Shown: positions 33,987 to 42,227 of the stretch, one piece after another
Position numbering within the stretch: the first letter of the stretch is position 1
Layout of the letters: each line of letters opens with the position of its first letter
DNA from: Microbacterium abyssi
GTDB lineage: Bacteria; Actinomycetota; Actinomycetes; Actinomycetales; Microbacteriaceae
Length of the DNA: 64,000 nt
Direction of reading: 5' to 3'
Assembly: GCF_015277895.1 (NCBI RefSeq)
Contig: NZ_CP063815.1
Span: forward strand, 3,038,001-3,102,000
The notes under the pieces: generated by a model
The model's input: only the letters and a program-made list of their open reading frames with translations
What the model was told of the DNA's origin: nothing
The model's database searches: none
Position numbers and translations under genes: made by a program

Positions 33987-34958
33987 TTGCGCACCGACTG
34001 GGCCGAGAGATTCGCCGCCGCCACACCCGCTTCCGTCGAGGGCATCTGGCTGCGTCCCGCCGCGGATGCTCCGACCGAACCGCGCTGGGGTCATGCCGAC
34101 GGCCTGCAGCTCGGCATCCATCCGATCCCCGGCCCGCGCGGTCTGCTGCGGATCTTCACGCACTACCTCGACCACCCGCGGGAGAGGCTGGTGAACTTCA
34201 TCGCCGTCGAGCCGATCCCGGTCGGCACGACCGAGCGCGGCTACTCCGAGCTTGAGCCCAGCTCACTGGACCCCGGTGACAACGGCAAGCGCTTCTGGTC
34301 GACGGATGCCCCCGACGACCTCGCGCCGCGAGACCCGCTCGCCCCGTCGCGAGGTGTCGTCGACGAGGTCGACGGCGTCGAGCGCCTCACCGTGTGGATC
34401 GGCGTCGAGCGGTTCGACAACGGTGCGGACGTGCGGGTTCGCGTGCGGTTCCGCGCCGACCGGCCGCACGAGGTGGAGGTCGCAGGGTTCGCGAACGACG
34501 TCTCCGTTCCCCTGTCGAATCTGGTGCTCACCGCCACGATGGGCAACTGGGCGCGTCTTCGCCGGCTGCACCTGGCCGACCGGGTCGTCGAGGCGGCGGA
34601 GCTGTGGCCGGATCACTCCGGCACCGGGTTCACCGAGCACGGCCGGCTCGCCCTAGCGGATCTCACCCGCGACGGGGATGCCGCGATCGTCAGCGCCACC
34701 GGCGACGAGGACGATCCGGGCTCTGTCGTCTACTCCGACGACACGGCGAAGCACTGGCACTTCCTCGGCCGCCGCGCCGTGCAGGCCTGGCGGGTGGACG
34801 ACCCGCATCCCGATCTCGAGGTGCTGGTCAACGCGCGCTGGTCGTACTGGGCGAGCGCCTCGCCGATCCCCGGCGGCCCGGCCTACGAGAACTTCGAGAT
34901 CCTCGAGCCGTTCCGCCAGGGTGCGGCGTTCCGCTTCTCGGTCGAGCCGCTGGACTGA
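33987..34958 (+). CDS. Unknown-family cytoplasmic protein of the D-arabinan regulon
   Basis: 323 residues, family not recognised. It has no signal peptide or membrane span and is rich in predicted beta strands: RGLLRIFTHYLDHPRERLVNFIAVEPIPV, then GYSELEPSSLDPGDNGKRFWSTD, VERLTVWIGVERFDNGADVRVRVRFRADRP and PGGPAYENFEILEPF. The composition suggests a jelly-roll or mutarotase-like sandwich with several conserved acids and aromatics (E and D in the EPSSLD region, RW and W in the SYW region). The start is TTG 33987 with GAAAGGA 9 bases upstream. It shares a promoter gap and LacI operator with a GH183 gene, so it is probably a new accessory hydrolase, mutarotase or binding protein of D-arabinan catabolism. 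Confidence 0.75.
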   Translation: MRTDWAERFAAATPASVEGIWLRPAADAPTEPRWGHADGLQLGIHPIPGPRGLLRIFTHYLDHPRERLVNFIAVEPIPVGTTERGYSELEPSSLDPGDNGKRFWSTDAPDDLAPRDPLAPSRGVVDEVDGVERLTVWIGVERFDNGADVRVRVRFRADRPHEVEVAGFANDVSVPLSNLVLTATMGNWARLRRLHLADRVVEAAELWPDHSGTGFTEHGRLALADLTRDGDAAIVSATGDEDDPGSVVYSDDTAKHWHFLGRRAVQAWRVDDPHPDLEVLVNARWSYWASASPIPGGPAYENFEILEPFRQGAAFRFSVEPLD

Positions 34959-34977
34959 ACACCGTTGCCGTGGACGA

Positions 34978-35044
34978 CGAAACGGGGTTTGCTGCACCAG
35001 ACGGCGGCACAAAGCGCCCGTCTCATGCGGCAAACCCCGTCTCG
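34978..35044. repeat. Imperfect 27-bp inverted repeat between convergent genes
   Basis: Arms 34978-35004 (starting CGAAACGGGGTTTGC) and 35018-35044 pair at 23 of 27 positions around a 13-base loop. The element separates the end of the unknown gene from the end of the convergent DHDPS-family gene, so it can terminate both transcripts. Its GGGGTTTGC/GCAAACCCC core resembles a dispersed extragenic palindrome. Confidence 0.7.
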
Positions 35045-35057
35045 CGGGGGCGCACCC

Positions 35058-35927
35058 TCAGCGGTGCCGCGCCACCACCTGCGCGACAGCCTCGCGCTCG
35101 GCATCCGTCGGCTCGGCGATCGCCATGCGGCAGTGCGCATCCGTGACGCCGAGCACCCGGTAGGCCTCCTTCATGCGCGCCATGTCTCCCCCGACGAGCG
35201 AGACGACGTCGTCGACGTCGGCCTGCGCGGCGGCGATGGCTGCCGAGTCACCGGAGCGACCGGCATCCGCCAGCGCGCGGAAGGGCTTGGGCGTGACAGA
35301 CGAGACACCGGAGACGACGCCCTGGGCGCCCACCTCGACGGCGGCGATCAGGTCGCGGTCGGCACCGGTGTACAGCTCGAAATCGGCGGGGACGGCGGCG
35401 CGGTACGCGGCGATGTCGTCCAGCGAGAGCTCGCTGATCTTCGCGCCGACGATGTTCGGCAGCTCGGCCAGCCGCACCAGGAGCTCAGGCGAGACCGGGT
35501 TGCCGCTGCGCGCGGGGTAGATGTACACGTACAGGCGCCCGTCGCCGACCGCATCCGACACGGCCTGGAAGTAGTCGAAGATCGCGTCATCCGTCGACGG
35601 CAGGTAGTACGGGGTGAGCGCGGCGAACTCGGTCGCGCCGAGGTCGCGGGCGATTCGCGTCAGCCGCACCGCCTCGAACGCGCTGGGCTGGCCGACGTGC
35701 ACGATCACGCGCATCGTGCCTGCGAGCTCCGCGAGGGCCGCTTCGACCAGCGAGGTGAATTCACCGGCGTCCACCGATGCGAACTCGCCCGTCGTGCCGA
35801 GCACGAACGCACCCTCGTTGCCCGACTGCCCCACGAAACGGAAGATCGCACGCGACCCTTCGACGTCGAGGCTCCCGTCGCGGTGGAACGCGGTGGGAAT
35901 CGCGGTGAGGATGTCGTAACGGGTCAC
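35058..35927 (-). CDS. DHDPS-family aldolase or dehydratase coupled to a tripartite transporter
   Basis: 289 residues. The class I lyase site is intact: GTTGE at 44-48, Y137 in VYIYPARSGN and Schiff-base K163 in VGAKIS. This is closer to NanA, KDG aldolase and 2-keto-3-deoxy-pentonate enzymes than the lyase at 8239, whose loop is altered. The start overlaps the TctA stop (ATGA), so the enzyme should act on the acid imported by TctABC. A sugar acid (2-keto-3-deoxy-aldonate) is likely; after the arabinan locus, D-arabinonate is one candidate. Confidence 0.88.
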   Translation of the reverse strand: MTRYDILTAIPTAFHRDGSLDVEGSRAIFRFVGQSGNEGAFVLGTTGEFASVDAGEFTSLVEAALAELAGTMRVIVHVGQPSAFEAVRLTRIARDLGATEFAALTPYYLPSTDDAIFDYFQAVSDAVGDGRLYVYIYPARSGNPVSPELLVRLAELPNIVGAKISELSLDDIAAYRAAVPADFELYTGADRDLIAAVEVGAQGVVSGVSSVTPKPFRALADAGRSGDSAAIAAAQADVDDVVSLVGGDMARMKEAYRVLGVTDAHCRMAIAEPTDAEREAVAQVVARHR

Positions 35928-37570
35928 TTCTTCTCCTTGGAGTTCTTGCGGGAGCGGCGGATCTTCGCCGCGGGCGTGCTGCGCACCGTCGAGGTGAGCA
36001 GGTCAGGGTTCGCGGCGAGCTCGTCGTGCGCGTTCGAGATCTGCGTGAGGCTCTCGGTGTCGAGCACCGAATCGGCGAACGACGCACGCTCGGCACGGGG
36101 CTTGCGCGCGGCGCGGATCGCGGGCATCACGATCGAGAGGACGGCGAGTGCGAGCAGCACGATCGCGATCGGGCTGACGACCTCGAAGAACGGCCGCGAC
36201 GGCAGGATCGCGAGGGTGCGGGCCAGGTTCTCCTCGGCGAGCGGGCCGAGCAGCAGACCGAGCACGACGGGTCCCGCCGGCACCTGCATGCGCTTGAGCA
36301 GCACGCCGACGACGCCGAAGACGAGCATCGTGATGACGGTCGAGAGGCTGTTCGAGGTGGCGTACGTCCCGATGATGCAGAAGATCAGGATGCCGCTCCA
36401 CAGGTAGGGCTGCGGCACATCGAGCAGCTTCACCATGCCCTTCATGCGCACGAGGCTGAGCCCGAGCGAGAGCAGGGTGGCGACGAGCATGATGCCGACG
36501 ATCGAGACGACGAGGTCGGGGCGCTCGGTGAACAGCGTCGGGCCCGGGGTGATGCCCCAGATGATCATCGAGCCGATCATGACGGCCATGACGGAGTCGC
36601 CCGGGATACCGAGCGCCATGGTCGTGGTGAGCGATCCGCCGAGGGTGGCGCTGGATGCCGTGTCGGATGCCGCGACACCTTCGACCGAGCCCTTGCCGAA
36701 CGCCTCCGGGGTCTTGGAGACCTTGCGTGCACGCTCCCAGCCGATGAGGCCGGCGATGTCGCCGCCGGCCGCCGGGATGAGCCCGACGCCGAGCCCGACC
36801 GCTCCGCCGACGGCCGTCGCGCGGCCGCTCTGCTTGAGTTCGGACCTGTTCGGCCACCAGCGGCCGAGACTGGAGATGGGTCGCACATTGCTCTTGCGAT
36901 GCGTGAGCAGCTGGTCGAACAGCTCAGCGATGCCGAACAGCCCGATGATCACGGCGATGAAGTTCACGCCTTCGACGAGCTCGAGGACGCCGAACGTGAA
37001 GCGCTTGTCCGCCGTGGCGGCGTAGGTGCCGACGGTTCCGAGCATGAGGCCGAAGAGCCCGGCGAGGATGCCCTTGAGCATCGACTTCGACGAGATGCCG
37101 ATCATGATCGCGATGCCGAACACGACGAGGGCGAACAGCTCGGGCGACTTGAAGTAGTCACGGGCGAAGCTGGCGATCGGCACGGCGGCGACGGAGAAGA
37201 GCACCAGGGAGGCGAGGATGCCGACGGCCGACACGATCGCCGAGATCGTGAGGGCGAGCCCCGCCCTGCCCTGCTTGGCCATCGGATAGCCGTCGAGAGT
37301 GGTGGCGATGGATGCCGGGGTGCCCGGCGTGTTGATCAGGATCGAGGGCACCCGGTCGCCGAAGTTCGCGGCGACGTAGATCGTGAGCAGAACGGCGAGC
37401 CCCTGGACGGGCTCGAGCGTCATGGTGAAGCCGGCCGCCAGGGCGACGGCCATGGTGGCGGTGATGCCGGGGAACGCGCCGACCATGAAGCCGAGCACGA
37501 GGCCCACGCCCATGTAGAGCAGGATCGAGATGTCGAGGAGCGAGTTGAGCCCCTCCAGCAGCGGGGTCAT
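35924..37570 (-). CDS. tctA: Tripartite tricarboxylate transporter, large membrane subunit TctA
   Basis: 548 residues with about 12 helices. The family signature is present near the start (LGFMVGAFPGITATMAVALAAGFT) and again in the second half (GLIPAAGGDIAGLIGWERARKVSKTPEAFGKG, then SATLGGSLTTTMALGIPGDS). The long Lys/Arg-rich C-terminal tail (KIRRSRKNSKEKK) is cytoplasmic. It is coupled to TctB by overlapping starts. It carries the transport path for a carboxylate delivered by TctC. Confidence 0.93.
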   Translation of the reverse strand: MTPLLEGLNSLLDISILLYMGVGLVLGFMVGAFPGITATMAVALAAGFTMTLEPVQGLAVLLTIYVAANFGDRVPSILINTPGTPASIATTLDGYPMAKQGRAGLALTISAIVSAVGILASLVLFSVAAVPIASFARDYFKSPELFALVVFGIAIMIGISSKSMLKGILAGLFGLMLGTVGTYAATADKRFTFGVLELVEGVNFIAVIIGLFGIAELFDQLLTHRKSNVRPISSLGRWWPNRSELKQSGRATAVGGAVGLGVGLIPAAGGDIAGLIGWERARKVSKTPEAFGKGSVEGVAASDTASSATLGGSLTTTMALGIPGDSVMAVMIGSMIIWGITPGPTLFTERPDLVVSIVGIMLVATLLSLGLSLVRMKGMVKLLDVPQPYLWSGILIFCIIGTYATSNSLSTVITMLVFGVVGVLLKRMQVPAGPVVLGLLLGPLAEENLARTLAILPSRPFFEVVSPIAIVLLALAVLSIVMPAIRAARKPRAERASFADSVLDTESLTQISNAHDELAANPDLLTSTVRSTPAAKIRRSRKNSKEKK

Positions 37571-38094
37571 AGCGGGATCCTCAGGAGCATGCCGAACACG
37601 ACGTAGACGAAGGCCGTCACGGACACCGTGTAGATGATGAGGCTCAGCCATCGGCGGTGCCCGTACACGAGCATCAGCGCGGCCATGAGCAGAGCCGTCG
37701 CGATCGGGAACACCTCGATGCGGTAGCCGAACAGGATGATCGAGCCGAGCGACCAGATCGCGATGAAGGCGCCGGAGATCAGGAGTGTGACGACCACGCG
37801 GAGCACGCCACCGGACTGGATGCGCTCGATGTCCTCGCGCCCAGGGGCGGGTCGTGTGATCGCGATGACGAGGATCGCGATCGCGACGACGACGCCCGTC
37901 ACACCGAGCAGCATCGGCCAGAATCGGGCGTCGATCTGGCCGGGAGCCGCCTCGCGCCGCAATTCGATCTGGGTCGAGAGCGCCAGGTATCCGGCCGTCA
38001 CCGCGAGCGCGACGAGCGCGAACGCGATCTCGAGGGGACGCGACGGCGTCGCGCCCTGGTACTCGTCGCTCTCGGCGACTTCTGAAGTCGACAT
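37567..38094 (-). CDS. tctB: Tripartite tricarboxylate transporter, small membrane subunit TctB
   Basis: 175 residues with four membrane helices: PLEIAFALVALAVTAGYLAL, RFWPMLLGVTGVVVAIAILVIA, LLISGAFIAIWSLGSIILFG and a last pair ending FVYVVFGMLLRIPL. The PGxxDARFWP motif between helices 1 and 2 is typical. ATG 38094 has AAGGA 5 bases upstream. It lies after the binding-protein gene across a hairpin. Confidence 0.9.
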   Translation of the reverse strand: MSTSEVAESDEYQGATPSRPLEIAFALVALAVTAGYLALSTQIELRREAAPGQIDARFWPMLLGVTGVVVAIAILVIAITRPAPGREDIERIQSGGVLRVVVTLLISGAFIAIWSLGSIILFGYRIEVFPIATALLMAALMLVYGHRRWLSLIIYTVSVTAFVYVVFGMLLRIPL

Positions 38095-38129
38095 GTGCTT
38101 CCTTGGACGTGGTCGGATGCCGGGGTGGG

Positions 38130-38159
38130 AGGTGGGGCCGGGCGAGCCCGACCCCACCT
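38130..38159. terminator. Hairpin between tctC and tctB
   Basis: Arms 38130-38143 (AGGTGGGGCCGGGC) and 38146-38159 pair with one mismatch around two bases. It starts 4 bases after the tctC stop on the minus strand. The position matches the palindrome after the other binding-protein gene, so it should favour tctC mRNA over tctBA. Confidence 0.78.
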
Positions 38160-38162
38160 GCC

Positions 38163-39131
38163 TCAGCCCAGCAGTTCCTGGAACAGGTCGAACTGGTCCT
38201 CGACGAAGGTCGTGAACTCCGCGGAGTCCCGGTAGACCACGAGGTTTCCGGCGTCCTCCTGGAACTTCTGATAGCTGTCGGACTCGACGGCTTCCTTGAT
38301 CGCTGCCTCGAGCGTGGCGTGCACGTCGTCCGGGAGCCCGGCGGGTGCGTAGATGCCGCCCCAGCCGCCGAAGACGACCTCGGCGCCGATGGCCTCTTCG
38401 ACCGTGGGGACGTCGGGGGCGTCGGGGTGGCGCTCGTCGTTCATGACGGCGAGGATGCGGACCGCACTGCCCTGAGAGAGCGCCTCGCCGAGCCCGGAGA
38501 CCGCGGCGACGGTCTCGCCCGATGCCGCAGCGGCGACGGCGGGGGCTCCGCCGTCGTAGGGAACGGGCGTCACCTCTCCGCCGGTCTCGGCGCCGAGGGC
38601 GATGCTCGCCGCTTCCCAGATCGAGCCGGCACCGGAGTTGGCGATCGTGATCGGGGCGGTCTTGGACTGCGCGACGAGGTCCTCGAGAGTCTGGATGTCG
38701 CTGGATGCGGAAACGGTGATGACGCCCGGGGCGAGCATGATCTGGCCGAGCATGTCGTAGTTCTCGGGGAGGACATCGGCATCCTGCGTGGTGTTGAGCA
38801 TGGCGATCTCGACCGGTCCGAACCCGATGACGTAGCCGTCCGGGTCCTGCTCGGCGACGTACTCCATCGCCAGGGCGCCGGCCGCGCCGGGCATGTTCTC
38901 CGGGATGACGCTGACGTCGAGGATGCCCTCGAGCTCGGTGGCCAGCGCGCGGGAGGACAGGTCCGAGCCGCCTCCGGGGTTGGCCTGGATGATCAGGCGG
39001 ATGTCCTTCTCGGGGAAGGACGATGCGGCGTCGCCGCCCTCTTCGACCTTCGTGCATCCGGAGACGATGAGAGCGGTCGCTGTGAGAGCGGCGAGTGCGG
39101 CTGCCGCCCGAGTGATGCGCTTGCGGGGCAT
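38163..39131 (-). CDS. tctC: Tripartite tricarboxylate transporter binding protein TctC (lipoprotein)
   Basis: 322 residues. The signal peptide ends at lipobox IVSGC, so it is membrane-anchored outside. The TctC fold is shown by IRLIIQANPGGGSDLSSRALA (phosphate-like carboxylate loop, about 43-63), PGAAGALAMEYVA, then GGEVTPVPYDGGAPAVAAAASGE and GWGGIYAPAGLPDDV. The bound ligand is a carboxylate held by main-chain NH groups and cannot be predicted. ATG 39131 follows GAGGAG. Promoter with an embedded palindrome lies at 39174-39202. Confidence 0.93.
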   Translation of the reverse strand: MPRKRITRAAAALAALTATALIVSGCTKVEEGGDAASSFPEKDIRLIIQANPGGGSDLSSRALATELEGILDVSVIPENMPGAAGALAMEYVAEQDPDGYVIGFGPVEIAMLNTTQDADVLPENYDMLGQIMLAPGVITVSASSDIQTLEDLVAQSKTAPITIANSGAGSIWEAASIALGAETGGEVTPVPYDGGAPAVAAAASGETVAAVSGLGEALSQGSAVRILAVMNDERHPDAPDVPTVEEAIGAEVVFGGWGGIYAPAGLPDDVHATLEAAIKEAVESDSYQKFQEDAGNLVVYRDSAEFTTFVEDQFDLFQELLG

Positions 39132-39173
39132 CTTTGCTCCTCTAAATGGGTCGACCGTGTTGTCGACTCGGCG

Positions 39174-39202
39174 AGCATATCGCGTTAACTGTTAACAGTC
39201 AA
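39174..39202 (-). promoter_or_regulatory. Sigma-70-type promoter of tctC with a palindrome in the spacer
   Basis: On the minus strand TTGACT (39202-39197) and TATGCT (39179-39174) are separated by exactly 17 bp. The spacer holds CTGTTAACAG and a repeated GTTAAC. A regulator bound there would block the promoter. The candidate regulator is not encoded next to the operon. Confidence 0.7.
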
Positions 39203-39232
39203 CGAGGGTTCGGACCTGTCCCGGTCTGCGAG

Positions 39233-39250
39233 GCTGGCATCGATCCCACA
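39233..39250. promoter_or_regulatory. Putative second LacI operator before the GH1 gene
   Basis: On the minus strand it reads TGTGGGATCGATGCCAGC, matching the consensus TGTGGGAACGATGYCACA at 15 of 18 positions. It ends 20 bases before the GH1 start codon. It is the weakest of the four sites in this family. Confidence 0.5.
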
Positions 39251-39270
39251 CATCGGGCAGACTTCTTGTC

Positions 39271-40677
39271 ATGGCCGACTTTCCTCCTGATTTTCTCTGG
39301 GGCGCCGCCACCAGCGCGTACCAGATCGAAGGATCGCTCGATGCCGACGGGAGGGGCCGCTCGGTCTGGGATTCGTTCGCCGAGCTGCCGGGCAGTGTCC
39401 AAGGCGGCGGCGATGCTCGCATCGCGTGCGACTCCTATCGTCGGTGGGAAGAGGATCTGGACATCTTGTCCGACCTCGGCATGCGCGCCTACCGATTCTC
39501 GCTGGCCTGGTCGCGGATCATGCCCGACGGGCGCGGTCGCGTCAACGAGCGCGCCCTCGACCACTACGAGCGCGTCATCGACGAACTCCGGCGTCGGGAG
39601 ATCGAGCCGGTGGTGACGCTGAACCACTGGGACATGCCGGCGGCGCTGATGACGCATGGCGGATGGATCGGGCGTGACAGCGTCGATGCGTTCGTCGAGT
39701 ACGCGGTCGCCGCATCCGAACGACTCGGAGATCGCGTCGACTGGTGGATCACCCAGAACGAACCGTGGATCATCCAGCTCCTCGGCTATCAGCTGGGACT
39801 CCATGCGCCTGGCATCCGCGACCTTCGTGGTTCCGCGGCCGCTGGACACCACCTGCTCCTCGCGCACGGCAGGGCGGCCGACGCGATGCGATCCTCCACG
39901 AAGGGCCGGATCGGAGTGGCGCTGAATCTCCTGCCGTGCGTGCCCGCCACCGACAGCGCCGCCGACGCAGAGGCGGCGTGGGGCTCTGACGGCTACGTCA
40001 ACCGGTGGTTCCTCGACCCGCTGCTGCGCCATGGCTATCCCGCGGACATGCGAGCCCATTGGGAGCGGGCCATCGGCGGCCCGCTCGACGAGATCATCCG
40101 CGACGGGGACGAGGACGCCATCGCGGGGCGAAGCGATTTCCTCGGCGTCAACTTCTACACGCATCGCGTCATGTCCGCAGCCCCGGCCGGCGCCGACCGC
40201 CCGTTCCCATGGCAGGTCGTCGGGTCGACCGGCGAGGTCGACCGCACGGATGAGAGCACAGAGATCGTGCCGGACGCCTTTCGCGACCTGCTGCTCCGCC
40301 TGCACCGGGAGTATCCCGGCATCCCCCTCATGGTCACCGAGAACGGCGCCGTGTACGGCGACTCCCCGACCCATGACGGCGCGATCCATGATGTCCGCAG
40401 AACCCGCTACCTCCGATCGCACATCTCGGCGATGGCCGAGGCGATCGCCGGCGGTGCGCCGCTGGTGGGCTACACGCACTGGTCGCTGCTCGACAACTTC
40501 GAGTGGGCGCTCGGCTACCGACCGCGGTTCGGCCTCGTATACGTCGACTTCCGCACCGGAGAGCGCGTCGTCAAGGACAGCGCTCTGCACTACGCCGAGA
40601 TCGTCCGTGCCGGCGGATGCATCGACGGCGATGACGCGCGGCCACCGCAGGTCGACAGCATGGGAGCGTTCGGCTGA
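39271..40677 (+). CDS. GH1 beta-glycosidase
   Basis: 468 residues, single GH1 TIM barrel. FLWGAATSAYQIEG opens the protein. The acid/base is E164 in TQNEPW and the nucleophile E357 in VTENGA; THWSLLDNFEWALGYRPRFGLVYVD is the standard end of the barrel. No signal peptide, so it hydrolyses an imported disaccharide or aryl glycoside. Beta-glucosidase is the common activity, but beta-galactosidase, fucosidase and mannosidase also occur in GH1. It is convergent with the second ABC operon, separated by a strong terminator. Confidence 0.92.
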   Translation: MADFPPDFLWGAATSAYQIEGSLDADGRGRSVWDSFAELPGSVQGGGDARIACDSYRRWEEDLDILSDLGMRAYRFSLAWSRIMPDGRGRVNERALDHYERVIDELRRREIEPVVTLNHWDMPAALMTHGGWIGRDSVDAFVEYAVAASERLGDRVDWWITQNEPWIIQLLGYQLGLHAPGIRDLRGSAAAGHHLLLAHGRAADAMRSSTKGRIGVALNLLPCVPATDSAADAEAAWGSDGYVNRWFLDPLLRHGYPADMRAHWERAIGGPLDEIIRDGDEDAIAGRSDFLGVNFYTHRVMSAAPAGADRPFPWQVVGSTGEVDRTDESTEIVPDAFRDLLLRLHREYPGIPLMVTENGAVYGDSPTHDGAIHDVRRTRYLRSHISAMAEAIAGGAPLVGYTHWSLLDNFEWALGYRPRFGLVYVDFRTGERVVKDSALHYAEIVRAGGCIDGDDARPPQVDSMGAFG

Positions 40678-40687
40678 GCGTGATACG

Positions 40688-40729
40688 CGGCAGGGGGTGA
40701 GCCGACCGAAGTCGACTCACCCCCTGCCG
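40688..40729. terminator. Bidirectional terminator between GH1 and the second binding protein
   Basis: CGGCAGGGGGTGAG (40688-40701) and its exact complement (40716-40729) form a 14-bp stem. Within the 14-base loop CGAC-CGAA-GTCG extends the stem with a tetraloop. It lies between two convergent stops (40677 and 40750) and serves both. Confidence 0.85.
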
Positions 40730-40749
40730 TCCCCAGCGATGCCGGTGCG

Positions 40750-42117
40750 TCAGCCGGCTGTCGCGTTCTCGTACGCCCGCATCGCCGCGCCCTGCGCGTC
40801 GGCAAGCGCCTGCTCCGGCGTCTTGTCTCCGAGCAGCGCGGCGGTGACGGCGTTGTTCAGCTCGTTCTGGATCTCCTGGCCCGCGGGCGACGATCCGAAC
40901 GACTGGCCGTAATCGACGACCTCGTAGAACGTCGAGATCACCTGATCGAAGCCGGCGTTGCCGGTCTCGACCACGAACTGGTCGCGAATCGCCTGGTCGG
41001 AAGCCGGCGAACCGGTGAACAACCCGGTGTTGAGCCCGCCGTTCTGCGTCAGCGTCGTGGCGCGGGCTTCACCTGCAGCCATCCACGCGTCATCGGAGGT
41101 GAGGTTGATCATCCAGGCACAGGCCGCCGCCGGGTTCTCAGCACCCACAGGAATCACGAAAGAGGTTCCGGATGCGACCGAGAACGGGTCGCCGTTCGCG
41201 TCACGGAAGGGCACCGCCTCGATGTCGATCTGGTCGGCGTACGGTCCGAGCACGTTCGGGTACCACTGCGCGTTGACCTGAGCGCCCACCTGACCGGCGA
41301 CGTACTGGTTGTTGTCGCCGAAGGTGTCGAACGAGTCGGTGAAGCTCTTGACCGCGGCGAAGCCGCCCTGCGCATCGGTGATCTGCTTGAGGATCTCGAT
41401 TCCGGCTATGTTGCTCGGATCGTCGAGCGTCGGGGCGCCGTCGGCGTCGTTCAGCTGACCTCCCATACCGAGGATCCACAGACCCGACTGTCCTGTCGGG
41501 ACCGGATCGAACCCGAGCCGGGATGGAACGCCCCCGGACTCCTGGTAGATCTTGCCGATCGCGTCGATCAGCCCCTCCGGGTCCGACGTGTCGATCTGGT
41601 CGGGCGTCACACCGGCCTCATCGAGCACGGTCTTGTTCACGATGATCGCCGGCGGCTGATAGAACTGCGGCACCGCCCAGATCTCATCGTCATAGGTGAC
41701 ATCGTCCACGACGAACGGGTACCAGTGATCACGCGGCGACACGTCCTGGGCCTCGAAACAGGCATCGAGCGGCATGATGAGGCCCTGCGCCGCGTAGGTC
41801 GTGACGTACCGGCGATCCATCTGGACGACATCGGGCACGTCTCCACTGGCGATGCGAGTCGTGAACTTCTGCGCGTCGAACGCCGTGGCGTCGAGATCGA
41901 TCTCGACATCGCTCAGCTGCTCGGCCGCATGATCCATCCGCGAAGTGCCGACGTCGTCGGCGTTCTCGAACCCCCATGCTTTCAGCGTGCCGGTGGCGTC
42001 GGCGCTGTAGTCGACGTCGCCGCCGGGATCCTCGCCGCTCCCCCCGCCGCTGCAGCTCGTGAGGATGACAACGGATGCCGCAGCCATCGCGGCGATTCCC
42101 AGAATGCGCTTGCGCAT
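40750..42117 (-). CDS. Extracellular solute-binding lipoprotein of the second ABC importer
   Basis: 455 residues, SBP family 1. The signal MRKRILGIAAMAAASVVILTSC has a lipobox Cys. GTLKAWGFENADDVGTSRMDHAAEQL, SGDVPDVVQMDRRYVTTYAAQGLI and WYPNVLGPYADQIDIEAVPFRD are consistent with a sugar-binding type. Unlike the arabinan operon, this binding protein is the last gene, after its permeases. ATG 42117 follows AAGGGAAAGAAG. The cargo is probably an oligosaccharide used by the GH1, GH38 and GH-D enzymes through the shared operator (inference). Confidence 0.9.
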   Translation of the reverse strand: MRKRILGIAAMAAASVVILTSCSGGGSGEDPGGDVDYSADATGTLKAWGFENADDVGTSRMDHAAEQLSDVEIDLDATAFDAQKFTTRIASGDVPDVVQMDRRYVTTYAAQGLIMPLDACFEAQDVSPRDHWYPFVVDDVTYDDEIWAVPQFYQPPAIIVNKTVLDEAGVTPDQIDTSDPEGLIDAIGKIYQESGGVPSRLGFDPVPTGQSGLWILGMGGQLNDADGAPTLDDPSNIAGIEILKQITDAQGGFAAVKSFTDSFDTFGDNNQYVAGQVGAQVNAQWYPNVLGPYADQIDIEAVPFRDANGDPFSVASGTSFVIPVGAENPAAACAWMINLTSDDAWMAAGEARATTLTQNGGLNTGLFTGSPASDQAIRDQFVVETGNAGFDQVISTFYEVVDYGQSFGSSPAGQEIQNELNNAVTAALLGDKTPEQALADAQGAAMRAYENATAG

Positions 42118-42169
42118 CTTCTTTCCCTTTCGATTGGGGCGGCCCCATCGCGTCCGCCTGATCTGCCTG

Positions 42170-42183
42170 TTGCGGTGACGCAA
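42170..42183. repeat. Short inverted repeat between permease and binding-protein genes
   Basis: TTGCG-GTGA-CGCAA is a perfect 5-bp stem with a tetraloop in the 110-base gap between the MalG-type permease stop and the binding-protein start. It could mark an internal promoter or mRNA processing site that raises binding-protein expression. The evidence is weak. Confidence 0.35.
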
Positions 42184-42227
42184 TGGTGCTGCCTGCTGTG
42201 TTGCTGCTCTGTGATCTTGTGCCGGCG

